Positions 1-11,265 of a stretch of DNA of 64,000 bases are shown here, in pieces. Numbering within the stretch: position 1 is the first letter of the stretch; the number at the start of each line of letters is the position of its first letter. A program made the position numbers and the translations under genes. The stretch comes from Dugong dugon (Eukaryota > Chordata > Mammalia > Sirenia > Dugongidae). Below the pieces are notes generated by a model. That model searched no databases. It was given only the letters and a program-made list of their open reading frames with translations, and was not told where the DNA came from. The stretch covers positions 60,454,828-60,518,827 of the forward strand of contig CM057482.1 in NCBI GenBank assembly GCA_030035585.1, written 5' to 3'.

Positions 1-608
1 CCATCAATGGCCTAAAGTTAAGACTTTCTAGGGTTAAGAAGTAAAAATATTTTTAATGCTAGCTTGAATAGGATTACTGTTAGGTGCGAGAGAGATTTCC
101 TCTCGGGGAATCCTTGTCCCCGAGATAAACGCTTCCCCATATTGCTAAAGAAGTGTTAAACGTTACTGATTTCTATCTGGATGGGGGGTTGCAGGCCAAT
201 TCGGCCCTCAAACCCTGTCTCATTGAGATTTGTACTCTTCTAGAGGCATTGAGAAATTTCACTGTTTTTAAACACAGAGAAAGAGTTACAATATTCTGAT
301 ATTTATAGTTGGGGGCCTGTTACAAGATTCATGAAGGATTTGATTTTTCTTGACTGACCTCCTGGCTGCCAGATCTTACCTGGCTAAACTTATTCATTAG
401 TAGAATTGGTTTAGTTGTTACAGGCCTGTTAATCTGTTGCTGTCTCCATGCCTATATGTGAGATGGCATTCTCTGTCCCGAGTCAGACTATCCAACGAAT
501 GGCTCAAACCCGACACAGACAAAAGGCCCAATCCTTTTGCTGGAAACTTTTGGATTTAAGGGAATTAAGTTGAAACTTGGTATGGGTGTATGTGACCACC
601 CAAGCTTC
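1..608. other. No gene; possible retroviral internal remnant
   Basis: No convincing open frame or known domain is visible. The segment lies directly upstream of a polypurine tract and LTR, so it may be the decayed 3' internal part of the same retroviral element. That is inference from position only. Confidence 0.3.
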
Positions 609-1133
609 AAAAGTGGGGAATATGTGACCCTATTCAGCATGTTTTCTCCTTTTCAGAATGGGCAACTGAGGGCTTGACATAACTAACCTGTAATGAACCT
701 ATAAGTATTTTTTCTTTTTTCTTTGCCTTCTCCCTTTTCCAGTACCTTCCTTAATGGCTTTGTTTTGCGCATAACTTTGCCAATGAGTCTGTTTTATGAC
801 TTAGGATTCCCCACAGGAAGATTAGAGCCCAGATGTCAGAGACCTACATCTTTAGCCTGATAAGGAAATGTCTGGTTCCCTATCTCTTTAGTATGATAAA
901 GAGTCTCTTGTAATTATCTTGGAGTGAATAACAACACTTCTAACCTTTGTAAAAATCATACATAAGCTCTGATGTAAAAATGCCTTTTGGGACTCCCCAA
1001 GGACAGCCTGTGTTGCCGTTGGATGCCCGGTGGTGTATACTTCCTAAATTAAAACTTTCGTTCTCTTTCTGACTTGGAGTGTGTTTCACTGGCTCGACTG
1101 CTCTACGGCACGGACCCTATTCGGGTAACAACA
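609..1133 (+). mobile_element. Retroviral LTR preceded by a polypurine tract
   Basis: A purine tract (AAAAGTGGGGAA, from about 609) is followed by an LTR-like segment starting near 621-623. The segment has a degenerate poly-A signal near 1049, a C/T-rich R-U5-like part and an end in ACAACA at 1133. The arrangement of tract, U3, poly-A signal and U5 resembles the 3' end of a gammaretrovirus-like (ERV1) element on the plus strand. No gag, pol or env frame is intact nearby. The family is not assigned. Confidence 0.45.
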
Positions 1134-1489
1134 TCTTCCCCCACCCTCTCTTCCCCAGACCCATGAGGAAAAGAAGAATCTATTCAGTGTGGATACTCTT
1201 TTCCCTAACATTTAATGTAAGCACACTCATGAAAGCATGTAAGCCAGCCACTTCATGCCTTTATATCTCTGTTTTAGATAGCCAAAGTTTAAGTCGCCTA
1301 TCCCTATCAAACCAGTACTGAGGTGACAAGCATGTTCTTTGGTCTTGAAGAATCTTCCGTTCTGGTTGGAACTTTGAGCATCTACAGCCGTAAGCAAAGT
1401 CCTCTCCAGAGCAACCCATCAAATTGCAGCAATCCACACCAGCGCACAGTGTCAAACATCTTTCTGTTTATTTGGTCAGGTTCTGGTCA

Positions 1490-1735
1490 CCTCATCCCTA
1501 GCCTTCCAGGCTAGGTGACAATGGGTAGCAGGTTCAGGCTCGAGAGTTCACACACACTTCCTGGCACTTCAGACAGCCCTTTCACACTCTCATTCCTGGC
1601 CCCCTTGGGCTAGGTCAATGGGTTTCACCTGTAAACTTCAGAGTCCACACACAACTCCCTTTACTTCTGAACAGCCAAGCCCTTCCTCTCTCTCTCATGC
1701 CTAGCCCCCATGGGCTAGGTCAGTCGGTGCCAATG
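1490..1735. repeat. Three-copy imperfect tandem repeat, about 100-bp unit
   Basis: Each unit carries a CTAG-CC-GGCTAGGT core (cores near 1512, 1609 and 1714) followed by a short 'cacacac-ctcc' stretch. Spacing is about 97-105 bp. Units differ by substitutions and small indels, so the array is old. Confidence 0.5.
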
Positions 1736-2754
1736 GAACATGTCCAAACTCAGCCCATCTCATCATTGCTGCACTTCCACTCACTGAGTGGACCCAGATG
1801 GTCACCACAAGTGAGTAGAACAAGCTGTCTACCCACTGGCTCCCTTTAACTTCCAGTCCTGCAAGGAGGTGCCTTCGGATGACTTTTCTTGCCTGGATGC
1901 ATCCAACAGCAAACCACTTGACTGAAATTCAAAAAGCAAAACAGCCACTTTTTTTCCTGTAAGTTCTTTCTTCAAATGCAAACCTTCTCTTCTTTCAGCA
2001 GTTCTGGGTGGTTCTGCAGGTCTTTTCAAATGCAAAATCTGCCTGAGGCTCAAGTTTTTGGCCTAAGCCCCCACTCTATACTGCGGCTACTATATTCAAA
2101 TAGTCTGTGTTTCCCTTGGGCAAATCCTAGTTCCTCTTTTAGCATATCCAATCAAGCACTGGCTGAAGGTGGAGTTAACGATTTCTGTAATCTATATTAC
2201 TCAATATTCGTTTCTACCATACATTTAGGTCTGCTTTACAACATTAGGAAGGAGAAACATTCATTATGCGTAATACATTCAGTTAAACACATAATCCTAA
2301 ACACATTACCCTTTTAAATATTCCAGTGTACTCTTCTCCACACCTTAACTATCTTCCCATTCATATGCATATGGGTTTGGGCCTATGACTGGGTGGAACC
2401 AGAAGACCAGGCCCCCTAAAAATCATCCTATCTGGCCTGGCTTTGACCCAATACCACTTCAGCTGCAGCTTTTCAGCCATTACAGGTAACAACAACAGAA
2501 GCAATCATCCAAGAATCGGAAGTTTCACTTTCTAAGCCCCTTTCTTCTTTCTTTTACAAAGTTCCATGTTTTCATGAGTCTGGAGCCATTGCAAAGAATC
2601 CTGCTTTTCATGCCAGCTGTAAAAACCACTTGGGGCTGATCTCCTCCAACTTTGGGAGGGGGAAGGAGAATCTAGATCAACAGCCCAAGGCTGATTGCTC
2701 TGAGGCTGAGGTCAGACATGCCTCCTCTCTCCGCCATCTTTACCAATTCTGACA
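1736..2754. other. No gene recognised; possibly ERV internal sequence
   Basis: Only short unrelated open frames occur. The stretch lies on the internal side of the minus-strand LTR at 2755-3335, so part of it could be decayed internal sequence of that element. I see no protease, polymerase or envelope motif. Confidence 0.3.
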
Positions 2755-3335
2755 CCAACCATCCCTCCCAAGGCACTCTCTATTCTACTGGGGATTTGAT
2801 AATTCATTGCAGTGGCTACACAGAACTCATAGACCATATTCACAATTATGAGGTTTATTAGGGAAGTAACAGTTACAATTCAGGCTCAGGAACACTCAGG
2901 ATGTAGTTCTTCCATCAGGATAGCCTCTCCCCAGCTGTGCTGACAGGCATGCATCTCCCTGGCCCTCAGTCTCTGCCCAAAGGCACTCAGTTTATCTTTT
3001 CATGGGTCGGGTGGTGCACTGCGCTGTCTCCTACTGCCAGGTCTCTCCTGCCATGGCATCTCACCATCTTCAGGATTACAGCTTACTCTCTCTCCCCTGC
3101 TTCCAGGAGCTTCTCAGCACAGGGATCCTGGGTCCAAAGAACACACTTTCAACTCCTGGTTGTTCTTCCTTGGTGGTGGTAGGATCATCCTCTCTGCTCT
3201 GGAATTGACTCTCTTTTAAGGAAAAAGTGACCAATCAATCCCTTTAGTAGGCCGCAATTACTCTATCAAACAGTTCTGCCCAATCACCTGGGTCGGAGTT
3301 ACAAGCCCATGGCTAGAAAGACCTCACACAAAGAT
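2755..3335 (-). mobile_element. ERV LTR, ERVL/MLT2-like, reverse orientation
   Basis: Read on the minus strand, the segment runs from near 3335 to 2755. It has AATAAA at about 2854-2859, then a U5-like run ending in a TTGGTGTCAGAATTGG sequence of the kind seen at the LTR/primer-binding-site border of mammalian ERVs. The boundaries and family are from general resemblance only. Confidence 0.5.
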
Positions 3336-3365
3336 AATTAATTACACTACAGTGATCTTCAAAAT

Positions 3366-3838
3366 TCTAATTATGCATGATATTAGTGATATGTTTGAAT
3401 AACCTCCGCATTCTGTTGGATCACCTTTCTTTGCAACGGGTACAAGGATCTCTTCCAGTCAGTTGGCCAGGGAGCTGTCTTCCAAATTTCTTGGTATAGA
3501 TGAGTGAGCGCTTCCAGCACTGCATCTGTTTATTGAAACATCTCAACTGGTATTCCATTAATTCCTGGAGCCTTGTTTCTCGCCAGTGCTTTCAGTGCAG
3601 GTTGGACCTCTTCTTTCAGTACCATCAGTTCCTGATCATATGCTATCTTCTGAAATGGCTGAACGTTGACCAGTTTGTTTTGGTATAGTGACTCTGTGTG
3701 TTCTCCCCATCTTCTTTTGATACTTCACGCGTTGTTTCATATTTTCCCCGTAGAATCCTTCAATATTGCAACTCGAGGCTTGAATTTTTTCTTCAGTTCT
3801 TTCAGCCTGAAAAATGCCGAGCATGTTCTTCCAAGGAG
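3366..3838 (-). mobile_element. RTE LINE fragment (reverse-transcriptase region)
   Basis: The minus strand encodes pieces of an RTE reverse transcriptase seen repeatedly in this window, including a 'FQQTDAVLEV'-like stretch and a 'KNKAPGIDG'-like stretch. It corresponds closely to 58380-58690 and 62700-63000. Frameshifts and stops break it. It abuts the 3' end of the kinase retrocopy. Confidence 0.8.
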
Positions 3839-3886
3839 CTTAACTTATGAACTCCTCTTTTCTCCCAGGCAGCTGCTGGCACCATT

Positions 3887-5860
3887 TTAAAGTACAAGTT
3901 CCCTAGTAATTTTTGATGCAATGCTATTGAAGGCCTCATAGGTACCTGAAATTTGCTTCACTTTTACCCCATTGAGAGTACACGGAAGCAGCGTGCACAC
4001 CTCCATCCTCCACTGAACAAAGTCCTCCTATCCTGGTGTGCCATTCATGCACAGCAGTGTGTATTCGTGGGTGAGATCCCACTCACAGCCATTGGCGTCC
4101 AGTACTTGGCAGATCTTCTGCATCATCTTGTTGGGCTCCATGGAACCGGTGATCTTCATCCTCCATGTAAACTTGAGAGAGCGCAGCTTGGCCTCTGGAA
4201 GTTTGAGCATCCCCTCTAAAACTTTGCTGTCTGATACCTTCGGGTCCCTTTTGACACACATAAAATAAAGATTATCTTCTCATGAGCTTAAAGAACCTCC
4301 CAGTGGCCCCCTGCTGGCCCTTGCTGCTGACAGAGGGAGAGGCTGGGGTCACAGTTTGGGGCAAACTTGCCTCGTCATGTATCTCCCGCACCTGCTCATC
4401 ATTAAAGGGGCTTAGTTCTGACACTCCCTGGGGGGAGGTCGTTCCCTCTGGGGCTGCATCAGTGTTGCTGATGGTGTGAGCTGAGGAGGAAGCCACAGAA
4501 ACACAGTGCGGGGCTGTGCCGGGCTGTGCCCTGGCTGTCCTGGATTCCTGGTGCTGGTGGGACAGGGACAGGGAGACTGAGGGAGAAGCAGACACCATGG
4601 AGGTCCCCATCCTTCCATCAGATAGACTGCTTGAAGTGTTGTGGACGTAGTAATCATAGGTGGGAATGGCAGGTTCAGCGTGACTACCCTGTTCGGGTTT
4701 AGCACAGATGGTAGGATGCACCTCATGGGATGAGGAAGGAGTGTGGCTATCATTGCAATAGGCTGCAGCCTGGGGTTCCAGAGTGCTGATGTGGCCCTCC
4801 ATCTCAGAAGTGTAAGCTAGGAGCAGATAGGTGGCCATCACATCGTTGTACTTTTGGTTCACCAGTGAGTCATGAATGTCTTCCTGCGTGTAACCCATCT
4901 TCACCATCGCCTCAATGTGCCAGGGATCATCGTAGTCTGGGAGTGGCTGCACATACAGCGTTTGTTTTTCTTCATAGTCCACCTTCATCCATAGATGTCC
5001 TAGGATGTCCTGTAATGTGGCTCTCTTTCTTGGGTCACAAATGAAAATTTTGCTCAGCAGGTATTTGCACTCTGTAGACATGTGGAAAGAAATATCATAT
5101 TGTCCCTCTAGTACCTGCTCTCACAGCTCCATTAAAGTTTTCCACCAAAAGGCAGAAATCCAGTTACCATGAAGTATAGGATAACTCCCAGGCTCCACAT
5201 GTCCACTGGGGGTCCGTCATAGTTTTCTCCCTGAAAGAGTTCTGGGGCACAATAAGGGGGAGTGCCACAGAAGGTATCCAGTTTGTTCCCCGTGGTGAAT
5301 TCAGTTCCCAAACCGAAGTCTGCGAGTTTGATGTTCATTCTCTCATCCAACAGTAGGTTTTCTGTTTTCAGATCCCTATGAACAATACTCTTGTTGTGGC
5401 AGTACTGCACCACTGACGCTATTTGGCAGAATTTCGTTGGGGCCTCTTCTTCGTTCATCAAGCCATGATCCAATAGGTGATCAAACAGGTCCTCTCTACT
5501 TGCATACTCCATCACTATATAGACAGTATTTTCATTCTCTGTGACTTGAAACAGCTTTACAATATTTGGATGATGGAGATTCTTCATATTTTTTACCTCC
5601 CAGTATAGTCTGTTGAGGTAGGAGGATGACTGTTGGATCTGGCTACCTCTTTGCCAGTGATGATGTGCTGGGCCAGCTTGACCCTGGCAAATATCCCCTT
5701 GCCAGTGGTTCTGAGGAGGTGGTAGTGTCCCACATGGGTTTCCTCCTCAGCAGAGACAGCTAAGTGGCTCTGCAGCATGTTGGATGAGGTGTTAAGGCCT
5801 AGTGGGCTTTGGGATAAGAGGTGCCCTTGTGGTAGGATTAAAAATGGAAAAAGTGGCAAC
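3887..5860 (-). pseudogene. MARK/Par-1-family kinase retropseudogene
   Basis: Intronless copy of a microtubule-affinity-regulating-kinase type Ser/Thr kinase. In order on the minus strand: a glycine-loop region ([13 protein letters not shown]) near 5690; the HRDLKTEN catalytic loop; [15 protein letters not shown]; a UBA-like segment (MVKMGYTQEDIHDSLV) near 4900; a Ser/Thr-rich spacer; and a KA1 domain ([10 protein letters not shown]) from about 4170 to the stop at 3887-3889. Family members phosphorylate MAPs and are activated by LKB1. This copy is dead. The invariant ATP-binding lysine is lost in a short deletion after GKEVA (about 5640). There is a frameshift near 5137, an in-frame TGA at 5121-5123, a stop at about 4272 before KA1 and a frameshift within KA1 near 4030. 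Absence of introns indicates a processed copy. Sequence such as [10 protein letters not shown] also recalls sperm-motility-kinase-like relatives, so the exact parent is not named. Confidence 0.85.
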
Positions 5861-6715
5861 TAAAAATTTAATGAAATATGGAAAAAATGAGAAAAAGAAG
5901 TTAAAATGTAATAAAGATAAAATGAGAAAAAAATTAAACTTTTTTTAAAAAACAAAAGAAAACAATTAGAAAAAAATAAATCAAATGAAAGTGACCAAAA
6001 TAAGAATAAAAAAAAATCAAATGAAAACTCAATAAATCAGAAAAACAATAAACTACAAGTATGAAGTGATGTAAAATGAAGGAAGTGAGGAGAATTAAAA
6101 CAAGAAAATTAAATAAAATGGGAAAATTATTTTAAAATATATTGAAAATATAAAATTAGAATAATAAAAACTAAATGAAAAGGGATATACAAGAGAAAAA
6201 TATAATAGAAATGAATAAATTAAAAAGGAATAAAATGACAAAAATAAAAAATATAGAAAAAGAAAATGTGAGTAACAAAGAATACAGAAATTAGAAAAGA
6301 GTGGTAAATAGAAAAATCACAAAACACTTAGAAAAGGATAAAAGAAGAAAAAAGATAAAAATGTAAGATGTGTATGAATTAGAGAAAATGGGAACAGCAA
6401 AAGGAATAAATGGAAAATTAAGATTAAAATGACAAAAGGTAAAAAATTATAAACAAGATAAATTCTATATATAAACACAAAACAATAAATGAGAAAGGTT
6501 CAAGGGGAAAAAACAATAAAAAGGATAAAAAAGATACAAAACTACAAATGTAAAATGATAAAGAAAAACAAGCACAGAAAAATTGAGGAAATAAAGGAAA
6601 AATAAAATAAATGAAAAAAATAACGAGGATGAATGAAAATGAGGAAAAGTAAAGACAAAATAAGAAAAGCTAATAATGAAACAGACAAAAACACTACATT
6701 CGAAGAGAAAACAAG
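5861..6715 (+). repeat. A-rich degenerate low-complexity tract
   Basis: About 855 bp of almost pure A/T with a strong purine bias on the plus strand, made of drifting units resembling AAAATGA, AAAATAA and GAAAAA. There are very few C residues and no gene. It begins directly beyond the 5' end of the minus-strand kinase retrocopy. Confidence 0.8.
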
Positions 6716-6959
6716 CTAAGTCAGGTCACAGTCAGGTCACTAAAACAGCTTCCTGAGCTAGAAGGACCACAAACCTAGGTTTCCAAGGACCTATATAGAG
6801 GATTGGGGTTCCAAACAATTGACTCCTTATGAGGTCACCACAAGAAATGGACTAATCAAGACCGGGGATAATTCACTGTGCTTTTTGGTCTCAAGAACCC
6901 TTTACTAATTTCTTAAAAAGAAAGATATATGTGTATAGGGATAGAATTCCACAGAGCTT
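6716..6959. other. No gene recognised
   Basis: Ordinary composition returns after the A-rich tract. I recognise nothing here. Confidence 0.4.
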
Positions 6960-7725
6960 TTTTTTTTTACCTTTTTACTGATCTTCATATTATTTATTGT
7001 GTTGAAAATGTACATAACAAAACATATGCCATTTCAACAATTTCTACATGTACATTTCAGTCACATTGCTTATATTCAAGTTGTGCAAGCATTCTCACTG
7101 TTGTTTTCCAAATCATTCCACTACCTTTAACATAAATTCAATGACCCTAATCAAAAACTTTTCCTTTCCCCAACCCTGTCACCCCTGGTAACCACTAATA
7201 AGCTTTGTTTTGTGTATATTTGCTTATGTCCTATAAGTGAGATCATAATATATTTCTCCTTTTGCAACTGACTTACTTTGCTCAGCCTGGTGTTTTCAGG
7301 CTTCATCCATGTTGTCGTATGCATCGACTTCATTTCTGAGGGTGTGTGTAATATTCCATTGGGAGTCTCTGGCTTGCATCAACAGTTAAGTGCTCATCTA
7401 CTAGATTGGGGTTCGAACCCATCCAGAGACTTCTCAGAAGACAGACCCGGCGATCTGCTTCTGAAAGGTCACGGCCTTTAAAACCCTATGGAGTAGTTCT
7501 ACTTCATTGTGTGTCTCTACCAAATTTTGTGTACCCATTCATCTGTTGGTAGACATTTTGGTTGTTTCCATCTTCTGGATATTGTGAAAAGTGCTGTGGT
7601 GAACACTGGTGTACAGTTTTCTGTTTGCGTTCCTGCCTTCACTTTTTCTGGAATTGGGATTGCTGAGTCATATAGTAGTTCTAAGTTCAGTCTTTTGAGG
7701 AAATGCCAAACTGTTTTCCACAGTA
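6960..7725 (-). mobile_element. Old L1 3' end split by an AfroSINE
   Basis: The plus strand reads as the reverse complement of an old L1 3' region: 'ctggtaaccactaat', 'gcttcatccatgttgt', and after the SINE 'cattcatctgttggtag' and 'gggattgctgagtcatat'. The two L1 parts are 6960-7349 and 7496-7725. They are collinear across the AfroSINE, so the L1 is older. Confidence 0.75.
7350..7495 (+). mobile_element. AfroSINE inserted in L1
   Basis: tRNA-like head with a degenerate A box and a B box (GGGGTTCGAACCC) near 7408-7420. Then comes the longer AfroSINE body with 'ggcgatctgcttctgaaagg' and 'aaaccctatgg'. The tail is truncated. Confidence 0.8.
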
Positions 7726-7918
7726 GCTGTTGTTGTTGTTAGGTGCTGTCAAGTTGATTCTGACTCATAGTGACCCTAGGAACAACAGAACAAAACACTT
7801 CCCGATCCTGTGCCATTCTCACAATCATTGCTATGTTTGAGCCCATTGTTGCAGCCACTGTGTCAATCCATCTTGTTAAGGGTCTTCCTCTTTTTCACTG
7901 ACCCTCAACTTTACCAAG
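7726..7918 (-). mobile_element. RTE LINE 3' end
   Basis: Starts on the plus strand with (GTT)n followed by 'aggtgctgtcaagttgattc', the reverse complement of the RTE tail that ends in (AAC)n. It continues to 'tcttcctctttttcactgac'. It abuts the MaLR LTR at 7919. Confidence 0.85.
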
Positions 7919-8897
7919 TGTCTTAATTATCTAGTGCTGCTATAACAGCAATACCACAAGTGGATGGCTTTAACAAACAGAAATTTATTCTCTCACAGTC
8001 TAGGAAACTAGAAGTCTGAATTCAGGGCGCTGCTACCAAGGAATGCTTTCTCTCTTTGTTGCTTCTGGGGGAAGGTCCTTGTCATCAATTTTCTCCTGGT
8101 CTAAGAGCTTCTCAGCACAGTGACCCTGGGTCCAAAGGATATGCTCTGCTCCTGGTGCTTCTTTCTTGGTGGCAGGAGGTCCCTGTATCTTTCTGATTGC
8201 TTCTCTCACTTTTTATCTCTTGGAAGATAAAAGGTGATGCAAGCCACACCCCAAGTAAACTCCCCTTACATTGGATCAGGGCTGTGACCTGAGTAAAGGT
8301 GTTGCATCCCTTACTATTCAATTCATGATATTCCACCCTGCGCACCCTCAAAATTCATGTCTTTGCCACATGTAAAACACTTTCACCCCATCCTATCATC
8401 CCACAAGTCCTAAAGCAACTCCAAGTCCAAATCCTATCCTGGGGAAAAATTTCTCTTCATATGTGAAATCTAGAATACAAGTTATCTGCTTCCAAAGCAC
8501 AATGGTGGAACAAGCACAAGGTAGACGTTTCCATTCCAAATGGTAGAAACTGAAGGGAATGAGGGGATAAGGGGCATCAGGAACAGTTTACATTAGCTGT
8601 CAAGGCTTGAAAATAACCCTGTGTTCTCTGAGACCATCTGGGCAATGACCCTACCCTCCAGACTCTGAGTGTTTTCTATACTCTCTGGATTCTGGGTGGA
8701 GGCCCCTTGGCCCTGGGCTTCAGCTCCACCTTCAAGGCCCACTGGAACGGCAACTCTGCTCCATCAGCTTTGGGCAGCCCCATTCTCCTAGTCCATATGA
8801 TTGGTGACTACCTGCTCAGCCTTGGTAGGCCCCAGTCTTCTGTCCTTTGAGCATGGCAGCCCTGCCCCCTCAGCTTTGGGCAGTGGATCTGGCCCCA
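7919..8897 (-). mobile_element. MaLR element: LTR (7919-8330) plus internal piece
   Basis: The plus strand begins 'tgtcttaattatctagtgct', the reversed 3' end of an MST/MLT1-type LTR. It passes the reversed TTTATT poly-A signal and runs to about 8330. The rest (8331-8897) resembles MaLR internal sequence in reverse: 'caagttatctgcttccaaag', 'caatggtggaacaagcac' and a CTTTGGGCAG-rich C/T stretch. No coding capacity is seen. Confidence 0.7.
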
Positions 8898-9147
8898 TCC
8901 TTTAGCAAAATTTTACTTGCATCTGATATTAATGATACTGTTTGATAATTTCTACATTGTGTTGGATCACATTTATTTGCAATGGGCACAATACCTCTTC
9001 CAGTTGGTTGGCCAGGTAGCTGACATCCACATTTCTTGGCATAGATGAGTGAGTACGTCCAGTGCTGCATACATTTGTTGAAACATCTCAAATGGTATTC
9101 CGTCAATTCCCGGAGCCTTGTTTATCACCAGTGTCTTCAGTGCAGCC
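8898..9147 (-). mobile_element. RTE fragment, reverse-transcriptase part
   Basis: Matches the minus-strand RT section of the other RTE copies (compare 58350-58590). It ends abruptly inside 'cttcagtgcagc'. The next RTE segment is out of order relative to it. Confidence 0.8.
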
Positions 9148-9415
9148 TATGTTTGAGCCCATTGTTGATGCCACTGTGTCAGTCCATCTTGTTAAAGGTC
9201 TTCCTCTTTTTTGCTAATGTTCTACTTTACCAAACATGATGTCCAGGAGGATTGTTTCCCCCTGGTAACATGTCCAAAGTAAGTGAGGTGAAGTCTCTCC
9301 AACCACCCTCTAAGGATCATTCTAGCTGTACTTCTTATAAGAAATATTTGTTCATTCTGGTAGACCATGGTATATTCAGTATTCTTCGACAACACCATCA
9401 TTTAGGCCTCTGTAA
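9148..9415 (-). mobile_element. RTE fragment, 3'-terminal part, out of order
   Basis: Matches the 3' part of the RTE ('ttgagcccattgttg', 'tcttcctcttttttgc', 'accatggtatattca'). On a simple minus-strand insertion this part should lie at lower coordinates than the RT part at 8898-9147. The two are therefore separate insertions or a rearranged copy. Confidence 0.75.
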
Positions 9416-9423
9416 AGACTCTA

Positions 9424-9515
9424 AGAATCCCTCATGTCGCAGTAGTTAAGCACCCAGCTGATAACCAAAAGGTCGGCAGTTTGAACCCACCAGCCCGTCC
9501 ACGGGATAAAGATGT
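9424..9515 (+). mobile_element. AfroSINE head, truncated
   Basis: tRNA-like start 'cgcagtagttaagcaccc' and B-box region 'ggtcggcagtttgaaccc'. The body is cut short near 9515. Confidence 0.75.
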
Positions 9516-9527
9516 ATTATAATGACA

Positions 9528-10755
9528 TGTCCAAAGAGCTGGAGTTAGAAAACCGGAAGGGAAGAACACGCTTGACATTTCTCAAGCTGAAAGAACTAAA
9601 GAAAAAATTCAAGCCTCGAGTTGCAATATTGAAAGATTCTATGGGGGAAAATATTAAATGATGCAGTAAGCATTAAAAGAAGATAGAAGGAATAACAGAG
9701 TCATTGTACCAAAAAGAACTGGTTGATGTTCAACCACATGAGGAGGTAGAATATGATCAGGAGCTGATGGTACTGAAGCAAAAGATCCAAGCTACATCCA
9801 AAGGCATTGGTGAAAAACAAGGCTCCAGGAACTGATAGAATACCAACTGAGATGTTTCAACAAACAGATGCAGCGCTGGAAGTGCTTCACTTGTCTATGC
9901 CAAGAAATTTAGAAGACAGCTACCTGGCCAACTGACTGGAAGAGATCCATATTTATGCGTGTTCCAAAGAAAGGTGATCCAATTGAATGCAGAAATTACC
10001 GAACAATATGAATATCACACGCAAGTGAAGTTTTGCTGAAGATCTTTCAAAAGTGGCTGAAGTAGTATATCAATATGGAACTGCCAGAAATTCAAGCCAG
10101 ATTCAGAAGAGGACATGGAACCAGAGATATAACTGCTGATGGTAGATGGATCTTGGCTGAAAGCAGCGAATACCAGGAAGATGTTTACCTGTATTTTATT
10201 TACTATGCGGCTTTGCATTGGGCAAATGTGCTTCAAAAGACCTCTATAAAGTGTTAAAAAGCAAAGATGCCATCTTGAAGACTAAGGTGCACCTAAATGA
10301 AGCCATAGCGTCTTCAGTTGCCTCATATGCATGTGAAAGCTAAACAATGAATAAGGAAGGCCGAGAAATTGACAGCTTTGAATTATGGTGTTGGCAAAGA
10401 ATATTGAGTGTATTACGGACTGTCAAAGGAATGAAAATTCTGTGTTGCAAGAAGTACAGCCAGATGCTCCTTAGAAGCGAGGATGGTGAGACTTTGTCTC
10501 ACGTACTTTGGATATGTTATTGGGAGGGACCAGTCCCTGGAGAAGGATATCATGCTTAGTATAGGAGAAGGTCAGTGAAAAAGAGGAAGTCCCTCAATGA
10601 GATGGACTGACACGGTGGCCACAACAATGGGCTCAAGCATAACAATGATTGTGGGGATGGTGCAGGACTAGGCAGTGTTTCGTTCTGTTTTGCATAGCTT
10701 CACTACGAGCTGGAACCGACTTGATGGCACCTAGCAACATCAACATACAGAACAA
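9528..10755 (+). mobile_element. RTE LINE, 5'-truncated with internal deletion
   Basis: Plus-strand RTE running from just before the RT domain to the (AAC)-like tail. Recognisable parts are a 'KKGDPIECRNYRTI'-like reverse-transcriptase segment near 9970, a 'QARFRRGHGTRDITAD' stretch near 10095 and the 3' part 'tgggctcaagcataacaatg' near 10627. About 400 bp present in the 57-58 kb copy are missing near 10209. It lies opposite the minus-strand RTE fragments at 8898-9415. Confidence 0.85.
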
Positions 10756-10894
10756 AAATCTAATTCTTCTGATAACATGTATTAATTGTGAGAGTGGGGT
10801 TTTGTGTAGAATTTCATGTTCTGCTATAGAATTTTGGGGGTATCCTGAGATACTTAACAATGTCAGTTTAGAACAGAAGAGATGGGAATACTTT

Positions 10895-11090
10895 AATTCA
10901 AAAGATTGGCAACCTTTTCCGGTAAAGGGCCACATAGTAAATATGTCAGGCTCTGCAGGACAGGTGGTCTTTGTGGCAATGACACAGCTCTGCTGTTGCA
11001 GCAGGAAAGCAGCCATAGAGAACACATACACTAATGTGCATGGCTGTGTTCAAATAAAACTTCATGTACAAAAATAGGCAAAGGGCCAGG
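10895..11090 (+). mobile_element. MER5A-like hAT DNA transposon
   Basis: Contains the characteristic order 'aaagggccacatagtaaata', 'gcagccatagagaac' and 'tggctgtgttcaaataaaac'. This is a non-autonomous hAT-Charlie relic common to placental mammals. Open frames on either strand here are chance. Confidence 0.85.
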
Positions 11091-11265
11091 TTCAGTGCTC
11101 TAACTACAGTATGCATTTCAAGGTGGTAATAATGAAAGAGTGCCTTTAAAAATGGTCAAAATCAAGACATGGTAAGTTATAGTGGTTCCAAAAATAAAAG
11201 AGGATAAACTTGTGTTTGGATATATCTAAGATCCATGAGAAACTGAAAAGTGTCACCCAAGGTAT

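Noticed and set aside
10633-11077. 132- and 142-codon frames on opposite strands
   Set aside because: They straddle the RTE tail and a MER5A-like transposon; neither is a gene.
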